IMG/VR virus record: IMGVR_UViG_3300005294_000044
Coordinates: 1 to 57,159 of that record
Direction: 5' to 3' (one strand)
DNA length: 57,159 bases
Origin: a virus
Part shown: positions 48,960 through 56,521 of the stretch, in pieces
How positions within the stretch are numbered: the stretch's first letter is position 1
How the letters are laid out: each line of letters begins with the position of its first letter
The notes under the pieces: generated by a model
What the model was told of the DNA's origin: nothing
The model's database searches: none
Seen by the model: the letters and a program-made list of their open reading frames with translations, nothing else
Made by a program: the position numbers and the translations under genes

Positions 48960-49573
48960 CGAGTAGAGACGGAGAACGAGACGTGGAAGAGGAATGGGGA
49001 GAACCCAATCTTTCCGGCGATCGGCTCAACCCCCGCGAGATCGTGGGACACCTGCTGATCCTGTGGCCGGTGGACTACATCGCCCACAGCCCGACCAAGT
49101 TCACCCGACCGGACAAGCCCAGTGACGCCGTCATCCTGGATGTGTGTGACCTGGATCTCCCCGATGAGGTGGGCGTACCCGGGAAACTGTGCCGGCGGGT
49201 GTGGTGGCGTCAGTCGCGGCTCATCATGATGCTCAAGGAGAAGATCGGCATCCGGATGCTCTGCCTCATGACCCAGGGCACCGCTAGTACCGGGTTCAAT
49301 GCACCGTTCGAACTGATCTCGGTGCTGTCTGATCCAGACTGTCGGGCCCGAGCCGAGACCTGGCTCAAGGCCAATCCGGACTTCTGCCCCAGTACCCCGG
49401 CCAATAAGCCGCAGCCTGGTTCCATCAGTGCGGTAGCGGCGCCGGCCGAGGTGCCATACGTGGCCCCGACCACCAACGTGGCTGCGATGACCACTCTGGA
49501 GCGACTGGCCCGCCAGTCCCAACAGGGGGTCCATCTGCCACCGCCTCCGCCGCGCGAAGGCATCCCTTACTGA
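48956..49573 (+). CDS. Hypothetical protein next to the exonuclease, possible ssDNA-binding partner
   Basis: 205 residues (GTG at 48956 overlaps the previous stop; GTG at 48983 has a better GGAG). The middle has GHLLILWPVDYIAHSPTKF, VILDVCDLDLPDEVGVPG and LIMMLKEKIGIRMLCLMTQG, an OB-like beta pattern often seen in the protein beside the exonuclease in actinophages; the tail is Pro/Ala-rich and flexible (LPPPPPREGIPY). An SSB- or annealing-type role is plausible from the neighbours, not shown. Confidence 0.6.
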   Translation: MTSRDGERDVEEEWGEPNLSGDRLNPREIVGHLLILWPVDYIAHSPTKFTRPDKPSDAVILDVCDLDLPDEVGVPGKLCRRVWWRQSRLIMMLKEKIGIRMLCLMTQGTASTGFNAPFELISVLSDPDCRARAETWLKANPDFCPSTPANKPQPGSISAVAAPAEVPYVAPTTNVAAMTTLERLARQSQQGVHLPPPPPREGIPY

Positions 49574-49636
49574 CTGGCGCGCCACTGGCGCAACCAGCCG
49601 ATCAGGATGATGATGTAGGACTACAGGGCCGTAAAC

Positions 49637-49680
49637 CACTGATGGCCCCCATACCTCAGCAGGAGGGGCCATCAGTGTGG
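49637..49680 (+). promoter_or_regulatory. Strong leader hairpin before the primase-helicase
   Basis: CACTGATGGCCCC pairs with GGGGCCATCAGTG (13-bp, perfect) across a 15-nt loop holding CAGCAGGAG, and no T-run follows. The gene's own ribosome-binding site lies just after the stem (GAGGAGATGCG before ATG). It may control translation or message stability. Confidence 0.55.
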
Positions 49681-49694
49681 AACGAGGAGATGCG

Positions 49695-52124
49695 ATGAGC
49701 TTAGCAGAAGCTGCCCGCACATGGCATCTTGCCGGCGTGTCGACGATACCGGTGATGGCGAATGGCACTAAACGTCCAGCCGTTCGCTGGGGTGAATACA
49801 TCGCGGCCCCACCCTCAATGGAGAAGGTCAATTACTGGTGGGGTAACGGCCAGGAGTATGGACTGGCCTTGATCTGCGGAAAGGTCTCCGGCGGCCTGGA
49901 GATGACCGAGCTGGAGGCACGGGCCGCCGAGCCCGATCAGCTCACCAAGATTGCCGCCGAGATGACCACTCCGGACCTTTCCGGGATCTGGGAGATCTTG
50001 TGTCAGGGATACATGGAGTGGACCCCTTCCGGGGGCATCCACTTCCTGTACCGGATCTCTGATCATGATGTTCCGGGCAACGAGAAGATCGCCCAAGACG
50101 CCTCAAACCACGTCATGGCCGAGACCCGGGGCGAGGGCGGCTACGTCATCGTGGCCCCCACCTCGGGCCCGGTGCATGCCACCGGGGAGCCGTGGACGCT
50201 GGTTCATGGCAGCTTCGGCAAGGTCCCCGAGATCACCTGGGAGCAGCGCTGCCTGTTCCACCAAGCCCTGCGTGCCGCGCTAGACTCGCGTGCGGTGGTT
50301 CCGGTTCCTCCATCCCAGATCCACCCATCGGCCCCGCTCCCGATCACGTCCCCCCCGGGGCGCCGGTTGAGCGGGGCCACCTTAACCCCGGGTGATGATT
50401 TCGAGCTGCGTACCGACTGGGCCGAGATCCTGGAGCCGCACGGCTGGTCCCTGGAGCATGCTCGGGGTCAGGAGCGGCACTGGACCCGGCCAGGGAAGAA
50501 TCCTCGGGAGGGAGCTTCGGCCACCACCGGCCGGGCCAACGATCGGGACCGTCTGTACGTTTTCAGCACCTCCACGGTCTTTGAGGCGAATACCTGTTAC
50601 ACGAAGTTCGCCGCTCACGCCATTTTGAACTTCGGGGGGAACTTCCACGCTGCTGCGGTTGAGCTAGCATCCAGGGGATATGGGTCCCGTGCGGTTACGC
50701 CACCAGAACTGGAAGAGTGGATCATCGATGGAGTGGAGTACGTAGATCCGTACTACCGCAACAACGATGACGGAAACGGACGCTACTTGAGAGACCGCAT
50801 CAGAAACCGGTACGCCTACGTGCGCCAGGAGCGGCAGTTCTACGTCTGGGACGGCAAGGTCTGGGCTCCTGACCTGGGCAACAGCATCGAGTATGAGTTC
50901 AAGATCCTGGCCCGGGAGATGTGTGACCGGGCCGAGGCCAACGGGGACGAGAAGGCGCTGAAACGCTGGATTCTGGCCGGCAACATGGCCCGGATCCAGG
51001 CGGCCGTCAACGCCCTGAAGACTGAGCCGACCATGACCATCGGGACCGAGGATCTGAACCCGGACCGGCACCTGGTCAACCTGGACAACGGCATCCTGGA
51101 TCTTGAAGACGGACAACTGCACCCCCACGACCCGGGTAAGCGCATGACCCGGACCATGGGTGCCGCCTTCGACCCGCAGGCCGCCTGTCCCAACTTCGAC
51201 CAGTTCATCGAACAAGTCCTGCCTGATGAGGCAACCCGGGACTATGTCCAGCGGGCGGTGGGCTACACCCTGCTCGGGGACGCTGACCAGCGGGCCATGT
51301 TCCTGATCCATGGACCCTCCGGAACAGGCAAGAGCCAGTTCGTTCGGATCATGGAGATGGTCTTCGGGGACTACGCGGCCACCGCACCACCAGGCACGTT
51401 CAAAATGTCCCGGGACAAGGCCCCCTCCAATGATCTTCACCGCCTGCGGGGTCGTCGCTTCGTCTCCACCTCCGAGACCGCCGACAACGCCAGCTTCGAT
51501 GAGGATCTGCTGAAGCGGATCACCGGCCGAGACCAGATCTCTTCCCGGGGCCTGTACCAGGAGTATCAGGAGTGGACGCCGGAGTGTTCCCTGTGGCTGG
51601 CCACCAACCATCCCCCTCGGTTCAACTCTGATGACGATGCCATCTGGCGTCGGGCCAAGCTGATCCCGTTCACGACCCAGTTCGGCCGCGAGCAGGTGGA
51701 AATCCCCGACATCGCCCGGAAGATCTTGCAGGCGGAGTCTGACGGGATCCTGAACTGGATCTTGGAGGGTGTGCGTGAATTCCAGGCCCGGGGTCTAGAT
51801 GAACCGGACCCGATCCGCCGTAGCTCATCGGAGCACCGCTCCAAGTCCGACTCGGTGGTCCGGTTCCTGGACGACAAGATCAACGATGGGGTGCTGGTCC
51901 TGCAAGAGCATGAACGGGTCAGCCTGCTGGAGCTGTACAACATGTACTCGACCTGGAGCCAGTCGGTAGGCGAGCACCGGCTGGGCAGCCGTCGCTTCAT
52001 GCGGCGCCTGGAGTCCTGCGACTACCCCATCACCCGGACCCCTGAGGATCAGCCGGGTACGGCCTTCTGGATCGGTCTGGGCCGTGCCCGCATGGCCAGC
52101 CTGCTGGGTTCCTTCATGACTTGA
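49695..52124 (+). CDS. Primase-polymerase plus D5-type SF3 helicase
   Basis: 809 residues from the ATG at 49695 (GAGGAG upstream). The N-terminal ~200 residues are a prim-pol/AEP-like domain: AARTWHLAGVSTIPV, YGLALICGKVSGGLEMTELEARA (the catalytic acidic strand), WTPSGGIHFLYRI and ETRGEGGYVIVAPT. The C-terminal part is a phage/plasmid helicase: NLDNGILDLEDGQL, then the Walker A GPSGTGKSQFV (~residue 540), and STSETADNASFDEDLLKRITGRD, WLATNHPPRF of SF3. It would start and unwind phage DNA replication. No separate polymerase is encoded nearby, so host polymerase is likely used. Confidence 0.85.
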   Translation: MSLAEAARTWHLAGVSTIPVMANGTKRPAVRWGEYIAAPPSMEKVNYWWGNGQEYGLALICGKVSGGLEMTELEARAAEPDQLTKIAAEMTTPDLSGIWEILCQGYMEWTPSGGIHFLYRISDHDVPGNEKIAQDASNHVMAETRGEGGYVIVAPTSGPVHATGEPWTLVHGSFGKVPEITWEQRCLFHQALRAALDSRAVVPVPPSQIHPSAPLPITSPPGRRLSGATLTPGDDFELRTDWAEILEPHGWSLEHARGQERHWTRPGKNPREGASATTGRANDRDRLYVFSTSTVFEANTCYTKFAAHAILNFGGNFHAAAVELASRGYGSRAVTPPELEEWIIDGVEYVDPYYRNNDDGNGRYLRDRIRNRYAYVRQERQFYVWDGKVWAPDLGNSIEYEFKILAREMCDRAEANGDEKALKRWILAGNMARIQAAVNALKTEPTMTIGTEDLNPDRHLVNLDNGILDLEDGQLHPHDPGKRMTRTMGAAFDPQAACPNFDQFIEQVLPDEATRDYVQRAVGYTLLGDADQRAMFLIHGPSGTGKSQFVRIMEMVFGDYAATAPPGTFKMSRDKAPSNDLHRLRGRRFVSTSETADNASFDEDLLKRITGRDQISSRGLYQEYQEWTPECSLWLATNHPPRFNSDDDAIWRRAKLIPFTTQFGREQVEIPDIARKILQAESDGILNWILEGVREFQARGLDEPDPIRRSSSEHRSKSDSVVRFLDDKINDGVLVLQEHERVSLLELYNMYSTWSQSVGEHRLGSRRFMRRLESCDYPITRTPEDQPGTAFWIGLGRARMASLLGSFMT

Positions 52125-52149
52125 CAGTCCCTCGTGGACGAGCTACGTT
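52121..52149 (+). promoter_or_regulatory. Sigma70-type promoter for the ParB-like pair
   Basis: TTGACA, 17-bp spacer, then TACGTT, beginning at the stop of the primase gene. The leader runs ~40 nt with a small AGGGG/CCCCT hairpin and GGAGGAG before the ATG at 52196. This is the best promoter match in the window. Confidence 0.8.
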
Positions 52150-52195
52150 GGGCTCGTAAGCAAGGGGGTACTCCCCTAGATGGAGGAGTTCGTGA

Positions 52196-53020
52196 ATGGT
52201 CGAAGATGTAGACATTGACTCATTGATCATCGATCGTCCCATCCGAACGGGACCCGTTGAGGTTCAGGCGGCCCTGGAACAATCGATCAAAAAAGTGGGG
52301 ATACAGCAACCCCTCGTCGCCCGTCCGGACCATGTTGTCATCGACGGGGTACGTCGTATCGCTGCGGCCAAGAACCTCGGCATCACGCACGTGCCCGTGG
52401 TAGTGACCAGCGACTTTGATCTGGTCGTCGAAACAATGACCAGCACCCTCAAGGATGGGTTACACGCCGTACCAGCAGATCATTACCGCGCCTGGTACCT
52501 CTACCAGGTGACTCGACCCATACTTGCGGGTGTTGGGTCTCGCCTACGGAGGTGGAAGAAGACACCAGGAATGGCGGGGGTTGTCGCCAGGAAGAACAAT
52601 GACACCGCGTTTAGTCAGCGGGTCTTGCTGGGGGAAGCCATAGGCTATCACCAGGGGAAACTTCAACAGGCGGTCTTCCTGCTCGCCCGGGTGTGGGACC
52701 CAACCCATCCTGACCACGAGCACGCTTTGAAGGTGCTTGAACAGGTAGACAGGGGTGAACTGACAGTTTATTCGGCGGGCCCCAGGGTTCAGTTTCTTCG
52801 TCGCCGCCTAGCAAACCCTTCCTACGAGGAACAGTGGTCGATCCTGACCAATTCGGTCGTAACGATGGGCGCCTCTGTCAAGGCCCTACAAGGGATCTTG
52901 GAGGTGCATGACAAGTTCGCTGCCGAAGAACTGGATCGGTTTATCGACACGTTCATGAAAGATCGGTTCGACCTGTACCAAGTGATCAAGAAACTGCGAC
53001 GCAAACGAGGAGAAAAATGA
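52196..53020 (+). CDS. ParB/Srx-domain protein
   Basis: 274 residues. VQAALEQSIKKVGIQQPLVARPDHVVIDGVRRIAAAKNLGITHVPVVV is the ParB N-terminal nucleotidase fold (including the D-G-x-R-R box). The rest is helical with a basic end (IKKLRRKRGEK) and no standard ParB HTH. Phage ParB-like proteins act in transcription control or DNA modification and nuclease activity rather than segregation; no parA is seen. Own promoter; its stop overlaps the next start (ATGA). Confidence 0.75.
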   Translation: MVEDVDIDSLIIDRPIRTGPVEVQAALEQSIKKVGIQQPLVARPDHVVIDGVRRIAAAKNLGITHVPVVVTSDFDLVVETMTSTLKDGLHAVPADHYRAWYLYQVTRPILAGVGSRLRRWKKTPGMAGVVARKNNDTAFSQRVLLGEAIGYHQGKLQQAVFLLARVWDPTHPDHEHALKVLEQVDRGELTVYSAGPRVQFLRRRLANPSYEEQWSILTNSVVTMGASVKALQGILEVHDKFAAEELDRFIDTFMKDRFDLYQVIKKLRRKRGEK

Positions 53021-53826
53021 GCAGGAACAAGTACAGCGAGGAAGAGATCGGTGTCGGCGCCCTCACCATCGACCACAAGGTTCAGCGGGCCGCGATCGAC
53101 ATGGCCAAGGTGCAGAACATCGTCAGCAACTACAACCCTGACGCCATCGGTGTCATCACCGTGTCACGGCGTGACGAGGACAACCAGGTCGTCCTGGACG
53201 GCTGGCACCGGGTGGAGGCCGTACGCCGCCTGACCGACAACCAGGGGACCGTGCCGGCCCGAGTGTTCGAGGGCCTGACCTTGCAAGAAGAGGCCAGCAT
53301 GTTCCTGGCCCTGAACACCACCAACCAGCCCAAGCTGTACGACCGGTGGAACGTTCGGGTCACCGAGGGCGACCCGGTAGCGGTGGAGGTCACCGAAACG
53401 CTGCGCCACTTCGGCTGGAAGCCGAACAACCAGCAGGCTGACGGCTCCATGTGTGCCATCGGCTCCCTGGAGCGCATCTACCTGCTCTCCGAGAAGGCCC
53501 AGGTGGAACCCAACCTGGTCCACGCCACCATCATGGTGCTGACCAAGGCGTGGGGTCACAACCGCTTCGCCGTGGTGGCACCCATCTTCGAAGGTGTCGG
53601 GCGCCTGATCGCTGAGCACGGCTCCAAGCTGGATCTGACCAACCTGATCGCCGTGCTCAAGGAATACAAGGGCGGCCCTCAGTCCCTGCACCAGGAGGCC
53701 CGGGTGCTGGCCAACCTGCGCAACGTGCGCATTGCGATGGCGGTAGCCGACCAGCTCACCGAGCGGTACAACAAGGGCAAGAAGTCAGAGAAGAATCAAC
53801 TGCCCGCCTGGCGTCACCGGGTGTAG
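53017..53826 (+). CDS. Second ParB-like protein (DUF6551 type)
   Basis: 269 residues. AALTIDHKVQRAAIDMAKV, ISNYNPDAIGVITVSRRDEDNQVVLDGWHRVEAV (the D-G-W-H-R form of the ParB fold), then ARVFEGLTLQEEASMFLALNTTNQPKLYDRW, typical of DUF6551. Same architecture class as the gene before but clearly different sequence. The pair is co-transcribed from the promoter at 52121 and ends at a strong terminator. Confidence 0.75.
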   Translation: MSRNKYSEEEIGVGALTIDHKVQRAAIDMAKVQNIVSNYNPDAIGVITVSRRDEDNQVVLDGWHRVEAVRRLTDNQGTVPARVFEGLTLQEEASMFLALNTTNQPKLYDRWNVRVTEGDPVAVEVTETLRHFGWKPNNQQADGSMCAIGSLERIYLLSEKAQVEPNLVHATIMVLTKAWGHNRFAVVAPIFEGVGRLIAEHGSKLDLTNLIAVLKEYKGGPQSLHQEARVLANLRNVRIAMAVADQLTERYNKGKKSEKNQLPAWRHRV

Positions 53827-53830
53827 ATGC

Positions 53831-53871
53831 AAAGAAGCCCCTACCGGATCCCGGTAGGGGCTTCTTTGTTT
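53831..53871. terminator. Bidirectional terminator
   Basis: A perfect 17-bp stem (AAAGAAGCCCCTACCGG with CCGGTAGGGGCTTCTTT), 3-nt loop, T-rich both ways (CTTCTTTGTTT on plus; TTCTTTGCATC on minus). It serves the ParB pair (rightward) and the convergent gene 53875-54579 (leftward). Confidence 0.92.
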
Positions 53872-53874
53872 GAG

Positions 53875-54579
53875 CTAGTTGACATCGATCAGTTCGGCAC
53901 CGTTGAGACTGCGCAGTTCCTTGGCCAGGGTGCTGGCGTATCCCTCGGATACACCGGCTCGTTGGGCCAGGACCTTGATTGTCACGATCGGGTCCTTCGC
54001 CAGGACTGCCATCACCCGCTCGCGACCGTTAGGTCCCCGCTCCTTCTGGAGCGGAAGCTCCGGCTCCTGGGTCTTGACGACCCGGTTGCCGGCCGCAATG
54101 TACGCCTCCACCTTCTGGATCTGGAAGCCCAGTTCGATGAGTGAAACCGAACCAACGATCATCAGACCGTCGATAGCCAGCGGCAGAAGATACGCCGCGA
54201 GCTGGTCGCCTTCGCTGTGCAGGAAGATGGCGTCACGCTGGTGGAAGTACGACAGGATGGCGGTGATGGCCGCGATCGAGGCGGTGCCAACGACCCGAAG
54301 GATCTTGAACCACCAACTGCGATCAGGGTCCATCGGGATCCGGGTGACGATCTCGAAGGCCACGAACAGGAACGTTGGCGCGACCAGTGAGATGCCGATT
54401 CCGAACGGTGTGTGTGGTGCGTGGAGCACGTTTCCAATGGCTGAGGTGGTGAAGCCGAACGTTGTCGCTGCCCGGCACGCCTTCTTGAGCCACAGGAGCA
54501 TTTCCAGCTTCTTTTCGTGCATGACTACGTTCCCCTTTCTAAGGGCTTTAAGTGATTGGTCCGGGGTTAACGGGGGCAT
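53875..54579 (-). CDS. DUF2637/SpdB-like membrane protein with C-terminal HTH
   Basis: 234 residues (an ATG at 54522, M20, has AAAGGGG upstream and is an alternative start). Four hydrophobic segments between residues ~35 and 150, the last (AAYLLPLAIDGLMIVGSVSLIEL) matching the DUF2637 hallmark of Streptomyces plasmid spread proteins. The C-terminal ~45 residues form an HTH (ERVMAVLAKDPIVTIKVLAQRAGVSEGYASTLAKELRSL). A membrane-tethered regulator or plasmid/phage spread factor; it has its own promoter and palindrome. Confidence 0.72.
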   Translation of the reverse strand: MPPLTPDQSLKALRKGNVVMHEKKLEMLLWLKKACRAATTFGFTTSAIGNVLHAPHTPFGIGISLVAPTFLFVAFEIVTRIPMDPDRSWWFKILRVVGTASIAAITAILSYFHQRDAIFLHSEGDQLAAYLLPLAIDGLMIVGSVSLIELGFQIQKVEAYIAAGNRVVKTQEPELPLQKERGPNGRERVMAVLAKDPIVTIKVLAQRAGVSEGYASTLAKELRSLNGAELIDVN

Positions 54580-54602
54580 AGCCTCGCCCGTTCAACTTCA
54601 CC

Positions 54603-54620
54603 GGTACCATGAACTGTACC
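54603..54620 (-). promoter_or_regulatory. Operator-like palindrome at the start of the DUF2637-like gene
   Basis: GGTAC, 8 bp, GTACC (54603-54620) spans the -10 and the transcription start of the promoter at 54613-54640. This is the layout of a repressor site, perhaps for the HTH protein itself. Confidence 0.5.
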
Positions 54621-54640
54621 AGGGATCTCTGGGGTGTCAA
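54613..54640 (-). promoter_or_regulatory. Sigma70-type promoter, leftward
   Basis: On the minus strand: TTGACA (54635-54640), 16-bp spacer, TACAGT (54613-54618). The expected start near 54606 leaves a ~27-nt leader to the ATG at 54579. Confidence 0.72.
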
Positions 54641-54651
54641 GGGCTGGGCAG

Positions 54652-54693
54652 AAAAAGAACCACCCTCCCGGCGTGAGCACGGGAGGGTGGTTC
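54652..54693 (-). terminator. Leftward rho-independent terminator
   Basis: GAACCACCCTCCCG pairs with CGGGAGGGTGGTTC (54657-54670 with 54680-54693); on the minus strand the stem is followed by TTTTTC. It ends the beta-helix gene and insulates the next promoter. Confidence 0.88.
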
Positions 54694-54732
54694 GTGGGGG
54701 AGGCTCCCCCCGGAAGGGGGCCGGTATCTATC

Positions 54733-55941
54733 CTAGGGGGTCTCGGGACAGTTAGCCACCCTGGCGCCCAAGGTCAGGATCCGGTAGCTGGAGTCGATCG
54801 TAGCCACCCGGTTGTCGTGCCAGCGGGCCACGAGCGAGCAGTTGTCTACGTCTGCTGGCCCGAAGCCCCAGCTCTTGTCGATCACCCGGTTCCCGGAGAT
54901 GTCCGGGTAGAAGGCCGACCCCGAGGTCAGGAACCGCAGCACGTAGCCGCCGCCACCCACCAGGTTGTCCTTGAACACCCCACCGAAGCCGGCTGCCCCC
55001 ACCGCGATCGCGGCGTTGGCCTCAGGCTGTCCGATCCGGGCGTCGATGGTGTTGTGGATGACCTCCATGCCCCCGGGGATCCCGTCGAACTCCTGGATCC
55101 CGTCAGCGTGGGTCTCCACGTTCCCGTCCTGGACCAGCTTGACGAAGCTGTCCTGGATGGTCACCTTCTGGCAGCGGTTCCCCGAGTCACCACCGCCACC
55201 GATACGGAATCCTTCAGTGCTATTCCGAATATGAACCCGGATCGCGGTGTACCCACACACACCAACCGCCCCGGTTCCGCCCCGCAGAATGCCGCTGGGC
55301 GGGCCGACTGTGGTGTCCATGATGAGCAGCCCGTTGTAGGCCCGGTTAGAGACCTGGTTGTAGATCTGCCCGTAGACCATCGAGTTCTTGACCGTCACGT
55401 TCTGGGCCCGGATGAACAACGTCCCCTTGACCAGGAAGTTGTCCAGCACCCGCCCGTCCTGACTCACCGTCAGATCCCCGTTCACCGTGGTCACCGGATG
55501 CCAGGTGGCAGGCACACCGGTACAGCTCGCGGTCGGGTACGCCGGCAGTGCACAGGGCCACGTGGGTGAGGTGGGCGTGGGCGAGGGGGTAGGCGAGGGG
55601 GGTGCTGTGGTCGGGACAGAGGTAGGTGAAGACGAAGGTTCCGGCGTCGGTGTAGACGTACTCGAAGGCGTGGGTGTCGCCGAGAGCCGGTCCAATGCAC
55701 GTTGCGTGTCCTGTAGACATTCCTGCGCTCGCTGCTCCTGTTCGGGTGTGGTGGCCGACTCCAGCTTCACCTGGCAGCCGGCCAGGTCCAGTTGCAGGTG
55801 GTGTACAAGCTCATCGACCGGCACCGGATCTGCTACCGGTACCGGTCGACTGAGCGGGATCGTGACGGCCAGGACCAGCAGGCTCAGGGTTCCCAGCACA
55901 GCCGTGATCCAGTGTCGATTGCGTTGCATGGATCTGGTCAT
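54733..55941 (-). CDS. Secreted or anchored beta-helix protein with Pro/Thr/Ser linker
   Basis: 402 residues. N-terminal signal or anchor (WITAVLGTLSLLVLAVTIPL), a helical region to ~85, an ~40-residue P-T/S-P linker (TPTPEPSSSPTSVPTTAPP), then a right-handed beta-helix (~145-402) with the repeated strand rhythm of pectate-lyase folds (NVTVKNSMVYGQIYN, RVHIRNSTEGF, KVTIQDSFVKLV, MEVIHNTIDARIG). Such folds act as polysaccharide lyases or tailspikes. Unlike a tailspike it is outside the tail operon and carries an export signal. The ATG overlaps the previous stop. Confidence 0.75.
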   Translation of the reverse strand: MTRSMQRNRHWITAVLGTLSLLVLAVTIPLSRPVPVADPVPVDELVHHLQLDLAGCQVKLESATTPEQEQRAQECLQDTQRALDRLSATPTPSSTSTPTPEPSSSPTSVPTTAPPSPTPSPTPTSPTWPCALPAYPTASCTGVPATWHPVTTVNGDLTVSQDGRVLDNFLVKGTLFIRAQNVTVKNSMVYGQIYNQVSNRAYNGLLIMDTTVGPPSGILRGGTGAVGVCGYTAIRVHIRNSTEGFRIGGGGDSGNRCQKVTIQDSFVKLVQDGNVETHADGIQEFDGIPGGMEVIHNTIDARIGQPEANAAIAVGAAGFGGVFKDNLVGGGGYVLRFLTSGSAFYPDISGNRVIDKSWGFGPADVDNCSLVARWHDNRVATIDSSYRILTLGARVANCPETP

Positions 55942-56222
55942 GGCTCCAGAGTAGGCGCCTTGGTCGCGGGGAGCGGTTCATAGAACTGCACCCCGTAGGT
56001 GTCCTCGTCCACACGCCAGAATCGCAGCCGACCCTTGCGGTAGTACGCGGCAGAGTACAGCCGCTGATGCAGGGTCTTGGCCGGCCAATGGGTGGGGAAG
56101 TCTTTTGTCCGGACTAGGTGCCAGACGTCCCCGTTCATTACATCGTCAAGGAACTCGAACTGGAACCGGAACACTCGCTCCATCTCCAGCCGTGCCTCTT
56201 CACCCTCCAACCTTCGCGCCAC
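55938..56222 (-). CDS. Small hypothetical protein (MARRLEG start), leftward
   Basis: 94 residues from the GTG at 56222 within the right inverted-repeat arm, so its leader, GGAGG site and first seven residues are identical to those of the gene at 91. After that it is unrelated to that gene: helical (EARLEMERVFRFQFEFLDDVMNG), then an RKGRLRFWRVDEDTYGVQFYEPL strand pattern. Forms a leftward pair with the beta-helix gene. Function unknown. Confidence 0.72.
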   Translation of the reverse strand: MARRLEGEEARLEMERVFRFQFEFLDDVMNGDVWHLVRTKDFPTHWPAKTLHQRLYSAAYYRKGRLRFWRVDEDTYGVQFYEPLPATKAPTLEP

Positions 56223-56312
56223 GCATCCACCTCCGTGAACCTGTACTTTCTGGATCCACCAACTCTACCAAAAAATAGGGAAACATGCACTGCAAAGCCT
56301 TGCTAGCGTTAC
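56202..56312 (-). repeat. Right arm of the 111-bp inverted repeat
   Basis: Exact reverse complement of 1-111. It places the same promoter-like block, leader, ribosome-binding site and seven codons in front of the leftward gene 55938-56222. Confidence 0.95.
56262..56295 (-). promoter_or_regulatory. Promoter/operator-like AT-rich element, copy 2
   Basis: Identical, in the opposite direction, to 18-51. It faces leftward toward the GTG at 56222. Confidence 0.45.
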
Positions 56313-56345
56313 GTACCCCTTCAAGATCAACTACGCTATAGACAC

Positions 56346-56380
56346 TTTGCAGTGCGTTATTCCCTATTTTTGGTATTGTT
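56346..56380 (+). promoter_or_regulatory. Promoter/operator-like AT-rich element, copy 3
   Basis: TTTGCAGTGC, then TTCCCTATTTTTGG and TATTGT, one T shorter than copies 1 and 2. It faces rightward, back-to-back with copy 2, but no gene with a good ribosome-binding site follows, so it could drive a short RNA or only bind a protein. A fourth partial match (TATTTTTGGT) lies on the minus strand at 56491-56500. Confidence 0.4.
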
Positions 56381-56430
56381 TAGAACCTGATACAGACATA
56401 AACGGTTCAAGTATCAGCTTCTGGGCACGA

Positions 56431-56466
56431 AAAAGGGACCCTAGACGGCAATCTTCTAGAGTCCCT
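56431..56466 (-). terminator. Leftward terminator
   Basis: AGGGAC-C-CTAGA pairs with TCTAG-A-GTCCCT (one mismatch); on the minus strand it is followed by CTTTTTCG. It ends the gene at 56522-56878. Confidence 0.75.
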
Positions 56467-56521
56467 GCGCTTTACGAAAATGCGGAAAGTACCAAAAATA
56501 AGTTAGTTGATCTTGCGGAAC

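Noticed and set aside
54634-55569. 311-codon plus-strand frame opposite the beta-helix gene
   Set aside because: It starts within a terminator and runs antisense to the better supported secreted protein.
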